A stretch of DNA of 40,622 bases from a virus. Positions 13,339-23,900 of the stretch are shown here, piece by piece. Location of the stretch: positions 1-40,622 of IMG/VR virus record IMGVR_UViG_3300044684_000130; one strand, 5' to 3'. The position numbers were made by a program, and so were the translations under genes. How positions within the stretch are numbered: position 1 is the first letter of the stretch; every line of letters starts with the position of its first letter. Under the pieces are notes generated by a model, which ran no database searches, was not told where the DNA came from, and saw only the letters and a program-made list of their open reading frames with translations.

Positions 13339-14624
13339 ATGATCTGATCATCTACAACCAGGGTGGCGTTGACACCTTTCAATATGGCATTGAGATTGTG
13401 AAGCCAGATGGCACGTCACTTGGCATTGGCAAGTTTGTGAGCGAGTTCAATGTCTGGGAGAGCATGTTTGCGAAGGCATTGCAATTTAAGATGGGTTTGG
13501 TAGATGCTGCTGGTCTGGTTGCGAAGTTTGGTGTGCAGACAGGTGATGTGGTGAGCCTGACGCTTGCTCTACATGACAATGATGATGGCAAGATTGTGAC
13601 TGAGTTCGTCATCCTGAGCATTGATGATGGTGAGCGCACAGACAACAGTCAGGGACGCACGTTTGTGATGACTGGCTTGCATTTGTCGGCGCATCTGAAT
13701 GGATTGAAGCCAGTGACCAAGAGCTACACTGGCTCACTTGACCAAATTGTGCAGCAGGTCTGTGCTGACTATTTGAATGTGACTGACTTGGATGCAGAAC
13801 CAGCTAGTGGTACGAGAACGTTGGTTGCTCCAGGTGCAAAGCCATTTGATGTGATTGGATGGTGTTGCAAGCAAGCGCAGAATGCGAGTGGCGATGCAGA
13901 CAGCTTGTATTTCTTCTGGCAGACAGCAGACAGTCATGTGTTCAAGACATTGCGCAAGACGATTGCTGATGCCACTGTCTGGCAATACACAGTTCCTGTT
14001 GATAAGAATCAGGCAGGCGACGGCACTGACATTTGGCGTGTATTGAATTTCAAGCAGCTGAAGCTTGGTCACCAGGCACAAAAGGTGAGTGGTGGACTGT
14101 ATGAAAATGAGCTGCTGCAATTCAATCACCTGAACCGCAACATCAGTGGCAGCAAGAAGAATTACGCTGACCAAGCAAATGCGGTGAGTGTGCTGAGACA
14201 ACAACCATTGGCAGATCTGAGCCAAGTTAGCAACACATGGATCAGTGATCAGACAACCAGCATCCGTGGCTTGGCAGCAGCAATGAAAGTGCGAAGTGAT
14301 GATGCTGCCATTGAACAACAGAACAGCTATCAGAACAAATACAATCAGGCGACGATGCAACAGCAGTTATTCAATCAAATTGCGTTCAGCATTGAGATCT
14401 ATGGCAACCCAGGCATTCGCGCAGGTGACATCATTGAGATTGATGCACCTGAGCTGAGCAGTGTGAGCAACAAGGGCAAAGACTGGGTGCTACATGGTCA
14501 ATTTTTGGTGGCAGATGTGAGACATCGCGTGTGGCATGCTGAGCACTATCGCACTTATTTGACAGTGTATGCTGATGGCTACGACACAAGCGTGATGGCA
14601 AACCCAGGGCAGAACGGAAACTGA
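13335..14624 (+). CDS. 27: gp27-like baseplate central hub protein
   Basis: A 429-aa hub protein, 391 aa in T4. gp27 trimers form the ring onto which gp5 is threaded and which adapts the sixfold tube to the threefold spike. The sequence is beta-rich with the hub features IEIVKPDGTSLGIGKFVSEF, SLTLALHDNDDG with LSIDDGERTD, YTGSLDQIVQQVCADYL and the late GNPGIRAGDIIEI element found in gp27/gpD/VgrG hub domains. The identity follows from these elements and from the direct placement before the gp5 homologue. The GTG start overlaps the gp53 stop. Confidence 0.78.
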   Translation: MNDLIIYNQGGVDTFQYGIEIVKPDGTSLGIGKFVSEFNVWESMFAKALQFKMGLVDAAGLVAKFGVQTGDVVSLTLALHDNDDGKIVTEFVILSIDDGERTDNSQGRTFVMTGLHLSAHLNGLKPVTKSYTGSLDQIVQQVCADYLNVTDLDAEPASGTRTLVAPGAKPFDVIGWCCKQAQNASGDADSLYFFWQTADSHVFKTLRKTIADATVWQYTVPVDKNQAGDGTDIWRVLNFKQLKLGHQAQKVSGGLYENELLQFNHLNRNISGSKKNYADQANAVSVLRQQPLADLSQVSNTWISDQTTSIRGLAAAMKVRSDDAAIEQQNSYQNKYNQATMQQQLFNQIAFSIEIYGNPGIRAGDIIEIDAPELSSVSNKGKDWVLHGQFLVADVRHRVWHAEHYRTYLTVYADGYDTSVMANPGQNGN

Positions 14625-14625
14625 C

Positions 14626-15651
14626 ATGCAGATTGAGAACACACCATTTGCAAACATGGTCTGGTTCATGGGTGTTGTGGAAGACATCAATGATCCGAAG
14701 GGTGTTGGACGTGTGCGCGTGCGTGCCATTGGATATCACTCAGAAGATCGAGCAGCAGTGCCACACACAGATCTGCCTTGGGCAAGTTTCATGGTGGCAG
14801 GAGCAGACACATCAGCACCCATGGTGAAGCCTGGTGATTGGGTCGTGGGCTTCTTTTTGGACAACAGCGAAGCGCAGCAACCAGTCATCCTGGGCAAGTT
14901 GCATGGCTTCACGCCAGATCAGAGTGACAGCAGCAAAGGCTTCAGTGATCCAGATGGTGTTTTTCCAAGAGTTGCCAACACACAGACAACGAGTGAGTTG
15001 TCGCGTGGTGTTGCAAACACTGTGGTGCAATACAAACAGAACACTGTTGCAAAGGGCATTGCAACAGCAGATGGCAGCAGTTGGGATGAGCCTGAGACCG
15101 CGTTCGGCGCGGTCTATCCACAGAACTATGTGATACAGACAGACCAATACAACCTGATTGAATTGGATGACACAGAAGGCAAGGCGCGTGTGCATGTGTT
15201 CCATCATGGTGGCAGCTTCCATGAGTTTCATCCAGATGGCAGTGTGGTACAGAGGACGCTTGGCGGTCAGTTCCAATTGGCTTACAAGAACTGGCGTGTG
15301 TATGTGAATGGTGACGCTAGTGTGAGCGCGACTGGCAATTTGTCACTAGCTGCGAACAAGGATGTGACAATCTCTGCTGGCGGCAAGATCAATTTGGTTG
15401 CTGGTCAGATCACATTGAATGGCAAGAGCTCAGTGAGTGTTGCAACCGCTTCGCTAACGCTTGGAGCAACAGGATCAGCAACACTGAGTGGTTCTTCAGC
15501 AACGTTGAGTGCAAGCGGCACAGCAAGTGTGAGTGGCGCGACGGTTGAACTTGGTGATAGCGGATCAGCGGGACAAGGTGCTCAGGGAACAGCAGCAAAT
15601 GTGCCAACACTGACAGTGCCAGCATTTGCTTTGCCATACGCAAATACATAA
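14626..15651 (+). CDS. 5: gp5-like hub spike, OB-fold plus beta-helix, no lysozyme domain
   Basis: A 341-aa spike protein. The OB-fold covers about residues 8-100: VVEDINDPKGVGRVRVRAIG, PWASFMV and VKPGDWVVGFFLDN with VILGKLHGF, as in T4 gp5 and VgrG. A linker of about 100 residues follows, then a short-repeat triple beta-helix (about 225-310: DVTISAGGKINLVAGQITLN, then Ser/Ala/Thr-rich repeats) and a C-terminal peptide FALPYANT. T4 gp5 (575 aa) has a lysozyme domain between these parts; none is present here. It starts 1 nt after the hub protein stop. Confidence 0.87.
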   Translation: MQIENTPFANMVWFMGVVEDINDPKGVGRVRVRAIGYHSEDRAAVPHTDLPWASFMVAGADTSAPMVKPGDWVVGFFLDNSEAQQPVILGKLHGFTPDQSDSSKGFSDPDGVFPRVANTQTTSELSRGVANTVVQYKQNTVAKGIATADGSSWDEPETAFGAVYPQNYVIQTDQYNLIELDDTEGKARVHVFHHGGSFHEFHPDGSVVQRTLGGQFQLAYKNWRVYVNGDASVSATGNLSLAANKDVTISAGGKINLVAGQITLNGKSSVSVATASLTLGATGSATLSGSSATLSASGTASVSGATVELGDSGSAGQGAQGTAANVPTLTVPAFALPYANT

Positions 15652-15671
15652 GATGATCATCGGAGATCAAC

Positions 15672-16070
15672 GTGGCAGCTAACACAGCAAATCGCCAATA
15701 CATCGATTTCAACACAGCCTTTCTACAGCATCCTGTCAGCAATGACTTGGGACGCATCTATGATGCAGAGGCTGTGAAAACCAGCATTCGTCATCTCATC
15801 CTGACGAACAAATACGAACGCAGGCTAAATCCACAGATCGGCAGCAATGTGCAGAAGATTTTGTTCGAACCCATGGATGGCACAACGACATCTGTGTTGC
15901 AAAACTACATTCGTGAGACTATTCAAAATTATGAACCGCGTGCCATTCTACAAAGCGTGATTGTCACCCCAGACTATGACAATCAGTCCTATCAGATCTC
16001 CATCATCTTCTCAACAGTGTTCACGCAGAACGCGGTGAACCTGTCATTCTATCTCTACAGGGTGCGCTAA
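15672..16070 (+). CDS. 25: Baseplate wedge protein gp25
   Basis: A 132-aa protein, the same length as T4 gp25. gp25 binds gp6 and gp53 in the inner baseplate and starts sheath assembly. The family landmarks are DLGRIYDAEAVKTSIRHLI, the basic NKYERRLNPQIGSNVQ with FEPMD, and the terminal strands. The GTG start has GGAG at 15662-15665. The TAA overlaps the gp6 ATG (TAATG), so the interacting pair is translated together. Confidence 0.93.
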   Translation: MAANTANRQYIDFNTAFLQHPVSNDLGRIYDAEAVKTSIRHLILTNKYERRLNPQIGSNVQKILFEPMDGTTTSVLQNYIRETIQNYEPRAILQSVIVTPDYDNQSYQISIIFSTVFTQNAVNLSFYLYRVR

Positions 16071-17890
16071 TGGCGAACACAAACACTGGCTTTCTGAACG
16101 CCGATCAGCTTGACTTCGTTGCGCTCAAGTCAAATTTCAAGCAATGGTTGAGTCAGCAAGATCAATTCAAGGACTATGATTTTGATGGCAGCAATTTGTC
16201 TGTGCTGTTGGACTTGCTCACATACAACACATACATCAATGCCTTCTATCTGAACATGGTTGGTAGTGAGATGTTCTTGGACACAGCAATTCTGCGACCA
16301 AGTATTGTGAGCCATGCGAAAGAACTCAACTACACGCCACAAAGCATGACATCTGCAATGGCATATGTTGATCTGAAACTGATTGGCAACAATTTGCCAT
16401 CTGTGGTCACCATTCCTGCGAACTTCCAAATTGTCGGCCAAGCAGCAAATGGCCAGAGCTTCACATTCTTGACTTCCGATGCGATCAACATTGGCGCAGC
16501 GAACAACTGGGTTGGAACAGCCATTCCGTTCTACGAAGGCAAAATTGTCACCGAGACATTTGTTGCTAATAGCTCTGTTCGCTACACATTGCAAAGTGCT
16601 AATGTTGATGTGACCAGCATCAAGGTGAATGTGCAGAACTCCAGCTCAGACACAACGAACAGCAATTGGACCAAGGCAGAAACGCTGTTTGGTTATACCG
16701 GAACCAGCAATGTGTTCTTTGTACAGGGTTATCAAGACTATCTGTACGAAGTTACATTTGGATCTGGCGTGGTTGGTGCACCTGTGCCAGATGGTTCTAT
16801 TGTACGCGTCACCTATCGTCAGACAAACGGTCCATTGGCCAATGGTGTGAAGAAGTTTGTGGTGAACACTTCGTTGGCCAACGTGCAGTCCATCACTGCA
16901 ACCATCAGTAACACGAATGTGATGGCATCTGGCGGTTCGTTGGCAGAAAGCAACAGCAGCATCCAGTTCAATGCTCCGAAATACTTCGCAACGCAAGAAC
17001 GCGCTATCACGGAAGAAGACTATCAGACGCTGTTGGAAAACAAGTTCCCACTGTTGCAAGCAGTCACTGCTTATGGCGGAGAGAAGGCAACGCCACCGAT
17101 GTATGGCAAGGTGTTGATCAGCGCGAAACCATTTTCTGGCACTGTGTTGCCAAACACTCTGAAGGAACAGATGGTCACATACTTGCAGAACAAGTGTGGA
17201 CTGACCACAACTCCGATCTATCAAGATCCTGCTTTCTTCTATGTGGGCGTGAACAGCAAAGTCTATTACAATTTGAATGTGACCACGCTAAGCGATTCTG
17301 ATATTGAATCTGCTGTGGCGAATGAAATTGTGAACTGGGGAAACACTGCACTAGCGGGCTTTGGTGGTGACTTGGCGTTCTCCAAATTGTCTGCTGCCAT
17401 TGACTCTTCTGACGAGAGCATTGTGCGCAACGATACTAGCGTGCAGATGATCTACAAGCTCAATCCATTGCTTGGCATCACTTCGTCATACACCTGGAGC
17501 TTTGGTAATCAGATCTATACAGACAGTCCAACCCTTTATGCATATCCTGCTGGGCGCGCGCCTGCAGTCACTTCTGGTGCGTTTGGATACACAAAGGGTG
17601 GCACGTCATACAACAGCTTCATTCAAGATGATGGTCTTGGAAAACTCTATATCTACACTACTGACAACCAAGGCAATAAAGTCATTCTGAACAGCGCAAT
17701 CGGCACAGTTTCATATGCAACTGGTGCGGTTTCTATCAACAATCTCATCGTTGATTCGCTGCCAACTGGTGTATCCACGCTGAATATCTACGCAAGGTTG
17801 ATCACGAACGACATCAGCACCTCCACCAACCAAGTCCTTGTCATCGATCCTCTGGACGTGACGGTTGATGCGATTGGAGTGCGCCTCTAA
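16070..17890 (+). CDS. 6: Baseplate wedge protein gp6
   Basis: A 606-aa homologue of T4 gp6 (660 aa), whose dimers make the continuous inner ring of the baseplate. The N-terminal helix pair LDFVALKSNFKQWLSQQDQF with DFDGSNLSVLLDLLTYNTY and MVGSEMFLDTA is diagnostic of the gp6/J family, followed by SIVSHAKELNYTP and the beta-rich middle. A typical ITEEDYQTLLENKFP occurs about residue 305. The C-terminal part is beta-rich and may bind the neighbouring gp7-position protein. Confidence 0.93.
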   Translation: MANTNTGFLNADQLDFVALKSNFKQWLSQQDQFKDYDFDGSNLSVLLDLLTYNTYINAFYLNMVGSEMFLDTAILRPSIVSHAKELNYTPQSMTSAMAYVDLKLIGNNLPSVVTIPANFQIVGQAANGQSFTFLTSDAINIGAANNWVGTAIPFYEGKIVTETFVANSSVRYTLQSANVDVTSIKVNVQNSSSDTTNSNWTKAETLFGYTGTSNVFFVQGYQDYLYEVTFGSGVVGAPVPDGSIVRVTYRQTNGPLANGVKKFVVNTSLANVQSITATISNTNVMASGGSLAESNSSIQFNAPKYFATQERAITEEDYQTLLENKFPLLQAVTAYGGEKATPPMYGKVLISAKPFSGTVLPNTLKEQMVTYLQNKCGLTTTPIYQDPAFFYVGVNSKVYYNLNVTTLSDSDIESAVANEIVNWGNTALAGFGGDLAFSKLSAAIDSSDESIVRNDTSVQMIYKLNPLLGITSSYTWSFGNQIYTDSPTLYAYPAGRAPAVTSGAFGYTKGGTSYNSFIQDDGLGKLYIYTTDNQGNKVILNSAIGTVSYATGAVSINNLIVDSLPTGVSTLNIYARLITNDISTSTNQVLVIDPLDVTVDAIGVRL

Positions 17891-17907
17891 TCTCTTAGGA
17901 ATCACGC

Positions 17908-20900
17908 GTGGCTTTCACAAAGCTCATTTCACCATTCGTTGCTTCTCAGTTCCCTTCTCTCTATGAGCAGGAAGGACCACTGTTCATAGCATTCGTGAAG
18001 TTGTACTATCAGTGGCTCGAAGAGCAAGGAAATGTGGTCAATGAGAGCCGATCTCTTATTGATTATCGTGACATTGACACCACGCCTGATGCATTTCTCA
18101 AGTATTTCCAAGACAAGTACATGCAGGGATTGCCAGCGGACATCGTTGGTGATCGACGCAAGCTACAGAAGCACATCAAGGAAATCTACAGCAGCAAGGG
18201 CACCATCGTTGGATTGCAGCTTCTCTTTCAGCTGCTCTATGGCACAGAGGCGTCAGTCTACTATCCTGGTCAAGACATTCTTAAGCCATCAGATGGTGTT
18301 TGGACGCAACCGCAATACGTCGAAGTTTCAGCGAACCCTCTCAACGTTCTGCTGGTGGGAGAGACCATCACTGGACGTGAGTCGGGCGCAACTGCAATTG
18401 TTGAAGACTATTCTTATCGTTATGTAAATCGCCGACAGATCAATGTGTTGTCTGTGTCCAATCTTCATGGCACATTCAAGACAGGGGAGATTTTGCTCAA
18501 TGGTGTGATCACTGATGTGTTGCAAGCGCCACGTGTCGTGGGATCAATGACAAGCATTGATGTCAACGAATCTGGCTTCAACTACAAAGTCGGTGATGTG
18601 CTTCAAGTGCTCGGCGGATCTGGCATCAATGGCGAAGCAGTCGTCAGCAGCGTGCAGCCACGCAACGGCGCAATCATCTTCACCATCGTAAATGGTGGTT
18701 TTGGCTATGCAAACAATGACTCGTTTGCACCAACCACTGTCACTGTAAATCCTGGCATTGGCTACACGGCGAATGTCTATCAGTTTGCTGTTGCAAATGG
18801 CTCACAATCTGAATTTTCTTTGTCGAATGTCAATGGAAATGTGATCTATTCGGCGGTCATCAGCAATGTGTTCGTCAAGGATTGGCAGAGCGATTGGATC
18901 AATCATCCGACTTCTGTCATCTGGGGCATTGATAGCGAGTTCCGTTCAACAATCCCTTCCAGCAGCTGGGCTATCAGCAATACGACACCAGCAAATGGTG
19001 TGCAGAGCAAGGTTGGTCTCACTTGGGGTGATGGCTATTTCAACACTGGTGTTTACATGCCAGCAGATGCATTCACCTATGCATCTAATACTGCTCAGAC
19101 TGACTTGAGCCTTGCCAATTCTGCTGCGTTTCCGCTTTTTGCAAACACTGTCTACACGGTTTCGTTCTTCTACAAGAAGGATGATGGCACACAGCTGTCA
19201 CTTATCCCGTACAATCCTCAAAACTATGTGAAGGATCCTGGGTTCGAGAGCGAAAGTTGGACAGTCAGCAACACCGGTGGTGCAGCAGCCGCAGTCACCT
19301 ATGTGACTGGCGCGAATGCGATCGATGGCAACGTTTCTCTGCAAATTGGCAACAACACCAGCAACACGATTCTTACAATCGTGCAGCCAGCAAACAACAA
19401 CTACACCATGGTCAATGGTCACACGTACCAGATCAAGGTGTCGTACAAGACCAGCGCAGATTTCAATGGTGATGCTGGTTCAATGCTTGCTCTGCGTGCG
19501 AACTTCAGTGATGCAAACATCGCTCCGAACACGGTCGTTGCTTCGCTCCAGTTTGGTCCTTCTACAACCGTCACGACTCTGTCCAACACATGGACGGCAA
19601 ACTCTGTAGCACAGAGTGCGATTGTTGCTATTCAATGTGACAGCACGGATGGCACACTGACGATTGATGATGTCTCACTGGTTGACATCACCAATGTGAA
19701 CATGCAAGACCTGATCATTCGCTTCGGCAACACCGTGGCGAACACAGGAACAAGCACGAAAGTGCCGAACACTCTCAACACCTATCGCTATTCGACCACA
19801 CTCACGACTGGCAACACAACTGTTCTGGAGTTCATCAAGAACATTGATCGCGGTGCACATGATTGGTCGAACGTTGGTTTGACGCTGACGGGTGTCAAGA
19901 TCGACATTGGCAATGTCGATAATCCATATGTCTCTCCATTCGAAAACTTCCCAGTCTCGAACGCGCTGTCGAGCATGGTTCTTCCGCTCACTCGTGGTGT
20001 TGTTCAGTACGATCCAAGCACACGCAAGTTCCTTTCTGCAACAGAGCTTTCGAGCATTTGGGCATATAATGCCAACACAAATGCCAATAACTCAACCATC
20101 ACTACAAGTGGTCTAATTTCTCCAGACAACGTTTCCACCACGCCAATTCTAGTGCATGTTGCGAACGGCACTCTAGTTGGTCAAGGAATTACGGTCACTG
20201 TAAACAACGTTGACCCTACGCAAGAAACGGCAATCAACTTGTGGATGAAGGGCAGCACAGGCGCTGAGAATGTGGTGGTTGGCATCGCAAATGGTGCAAC
20301 CCAGAGCATGACGCTTCCGACAACTTGGAAGCGTGTGCAACAGATTGTTCCTGCTGGCACATTCTCTGGCAACACATTTGTATTTGAAGCCTATGTGAGC
20401 AGCATTCTTGATTCGGCAACCGCTGCGAACAACGTTGGTTTCTATGCTGACATGTTCCAAGTTCAGCAAGGCGCAACTGGCTTCAGCAATGCATATCTGA
20501 ACTACGTCGCTGGCGCAACAAGTCCATTCACTGCGAATGCTGACTATTACACACTCGGTTCTGACAACATCCAACTGGACTACAATCCGGCTGCGAACGC
20601 GATTCTGTACTGGTCTGGTTACACAATTGGCAATCCAGGTGTTGGCGCGACATTCAGCATTGGCGAGCTATCAAATACGCAGATCATCACCACGCCAGTT
20701 GACGTTGTTGGAACATACCAAAATGTCGTGCTTTCAAGCATTGACTATGGATTCCCAGCAGCCGAAAATCTGCCAGTCAACTACACTGCATCCAACACAT
20801 TCTTTGCGAACGGAAACGGAACAAACACCACATTCACCTTGATTGGTGATATGGGAGAACCTCTTGTTGCTGCTTCTGCAAATGTGTCTGCCATCTATGT

Positions 20901-23900
20901 CAATGGTGTTTCGCAAGCGGGTTACACCGTCAATGAATCGACTTCTCAAGTCACACTGATTTCTGCTCCAGCGCTCAACTCTCAGCTGACTTGGAGCGGT
21001 ACATACGCGGCGCTTGGATCCAACTACAACACTCCATTGACTGATGCACTTGATGTTCGCAACATCACTGTTGGTACGATTGAGTCTTTGATTGGCATCA
21101 ACCCTGGTGTTGGCTACAACGGACCTGTACAAGTTTCTGTTGTGAATGATGTCATTGCTGGTCTCAATTTGACTGCTCCTGATGGCACCATCATGGGCGA
21201 AGATGCGAACATTTCTGCTGTGGCATCTGCGGGAAATGGAGCAATTGCAACCGTCAGCATCCTTGATTCTGGTTATGGATATCAACAGGGTGATGTGATT
21301 GAGCTATTCAATGCCAACAATCCATTCACTGCTGGCGGTTCTGTCAACCTTGGCCAAGGCGGAAAAGGTGCGGGTTATTGGAAAGACACACGTTCGTTCC
21401 TTGATTCTGACAAGTACATCCAAGACGATTTCTATTACCAGGATTATAGCTACGAAGTTCAGGTTGAGCTTGCATTCAACCGCTACAGCGACTTGCTCCA
21501 GAAGATCTGGCACCCAGCTGGTACCAAGATGTTCGGCAAGGTCATTATCGGCAATCTGGTAGACAGTCAATCAGAGATCGCAGAGATCAAGTTTAGTTCG
21601 ATCTTCCAGACACAATATCTCACTTCGTACGACACGTTGTTCACCACAACGCGCAACACAACGACAGCCTATCTGTCGATGTATGGCACCACGTACTACA
21701 CAGAGAAGGCAACTCAGACTTCTCAGGCAACACACGCAGATCTTTCGTATCTACCAGAATTGGTCGTCAACGGCACATTCAATGTCGACCTTTCCAACTG
21801 GAGCACGGGCTATGGTTCGGCAACCTGGAGTTCAACACAGGCGATCGAACTGGCTGCGAATACACTCGTTTATCAGCAGATTCAGACAGTTGCTGGCCAG
21901 GAATACTACATCCAGGCAAACACTTCTGGTCCAGTAACGCTGGCTGCATCTCCAAATGCTAATGGTGCAAATGCTTATGTCAGCAACACCATTGCAACTG
22001 GTCTGGTGACTGGAGCGTTTGTTGCTCAAGGTTCGCAGACATACGTGGTCATGTATACCAATGCGAACACAGCAACGAACGTTGATAACGTTTCTGCCAA
22101 GAACCTGCCGCCTTCTAGCCGTACGACTTATTACGCAACTAGCCGTTCGACGTTGACAGTGTTCGATACCAACCAGAGCACCAGTCTTTCTACAACGACT
22201 GTCTACAATACGATTTTCAACACTGCGTTCTTGACCAACATCTTGACCGCATCGACGTTCCAGACAAACTATCTCACAATTCGCAGCACATTTACTGCGT
22301 TCAACACAGCATATGCAACGAGCCGTCAGACAACACTCCAGACGCTCACGGTGTTCAACACGCTGTCTCCGACAAACTTCGCTACGAACACCACATACAT
22401 CACGACATTCGATACATCTACGCAGACTTCTCGAATCACGATCACAACTGGTTCTACAAACTATGCGACAAATCGTCTAACCACGACGACCACAACGACT
22501 GTCTACGATACAGCATATCAGACTGCGATTGCAACCGATACTACGGTTTCAACCAGTGCTCAGACCAGCCGAGCAACAGCTACAACTACAACGACCACAT
22601 ACATCACAACCTATTTGTCGATGTATGCAACGAACAATCTCACGGCAACAACTCGTTCGACGATTGCTCCTACAACATACGAAAGTCTCTGGAACACAGT
22701 TTTCATTTCGACATATGCAACAGCGTTCGGAACAACGATCGTCACGACATTCAACACTCTGACTGTCTTCAATACGACGACTTCGCGTTCGACCATTACC
22801 ACAACGATCAAGCCAACCAACTACCTCACTACGACAACGTTTGGCACGGCAACGACAACTGCATATGCAACAAATCGTGCAACAGATACAACTGTTTCTA
22901 CGATCACGACTTACAACACGACGTTCGATACAGCGTTTGCAACTTCACGCGCGACAGCAACAAGTCAACAGACGCTGACGGTATTCAACACTACTTCGAC
23001 GAAGAACACCACATACGCAACGGTATATCCTTCTTTCTTTGCGACGAGCGCATCAACTTCGCGTTCTACTACAACGGTATTTGATACTTCGGCTTCTACG
23101 CTGACGGTATTCAACACAACCACCGCAAAGGCAACGAATTTCCTGACGACTACAACGTTCTTGACTTCGTATCTGACATACTATGCAACAAATCGTGCAA
23201 CAGATACCAACGTCCAGACTTCGTTGAACACGACGCAGCTGACTTCCGCGTCGACCACGACAACGTTTGCGACGACATATTCGACGTTCTACGCAACAAA
23301 TTTTGCAACCACGACGACATACACCACGACGTACAACACGACGTATTTGTCTGCTCGCACAACGACGTTTATTACAACATTCAACACGACCACCGTATTC
23401 AATACGACGACAGTGTTCAACACGACCACTTCTTGGTTGGTTGCAACAAGTGCTGTTACTTCGCAGGCAACCACGACAGTGTTCAATACGACCACGACGT
23501 TTGTGACCGTTTGGATCACTTCTTCGCGAACACCAACAAGTTCTCACTCGAAGAACACTACGGTTGCAACATCTCGCGCTACTTCAACATCTCGCGCTAC
23601 TAATACTTCTTGGACGACAACTTGGAATACAACATACAGCCAGCTGACCGCTACTTCGGCTTCTACAGCGACCTCCCGCGCAACGGCTACGACAAATAGC
23701 ACGTCACGTTCTACCAACGTTACCGTTGTGCGTGCAACTAGTCAGCTCACTTCTAAGTCTACGACGACTGTGTTCGATACAAGTCAGATCACGACAGGTT
23801 CGACGAGCCGTGCGACCACAACATCGTACATTACCACATTCGTCACAACTTGGGCAACATTTTACGCAACGACAACCACATTTGATACCAGCACAACAAC

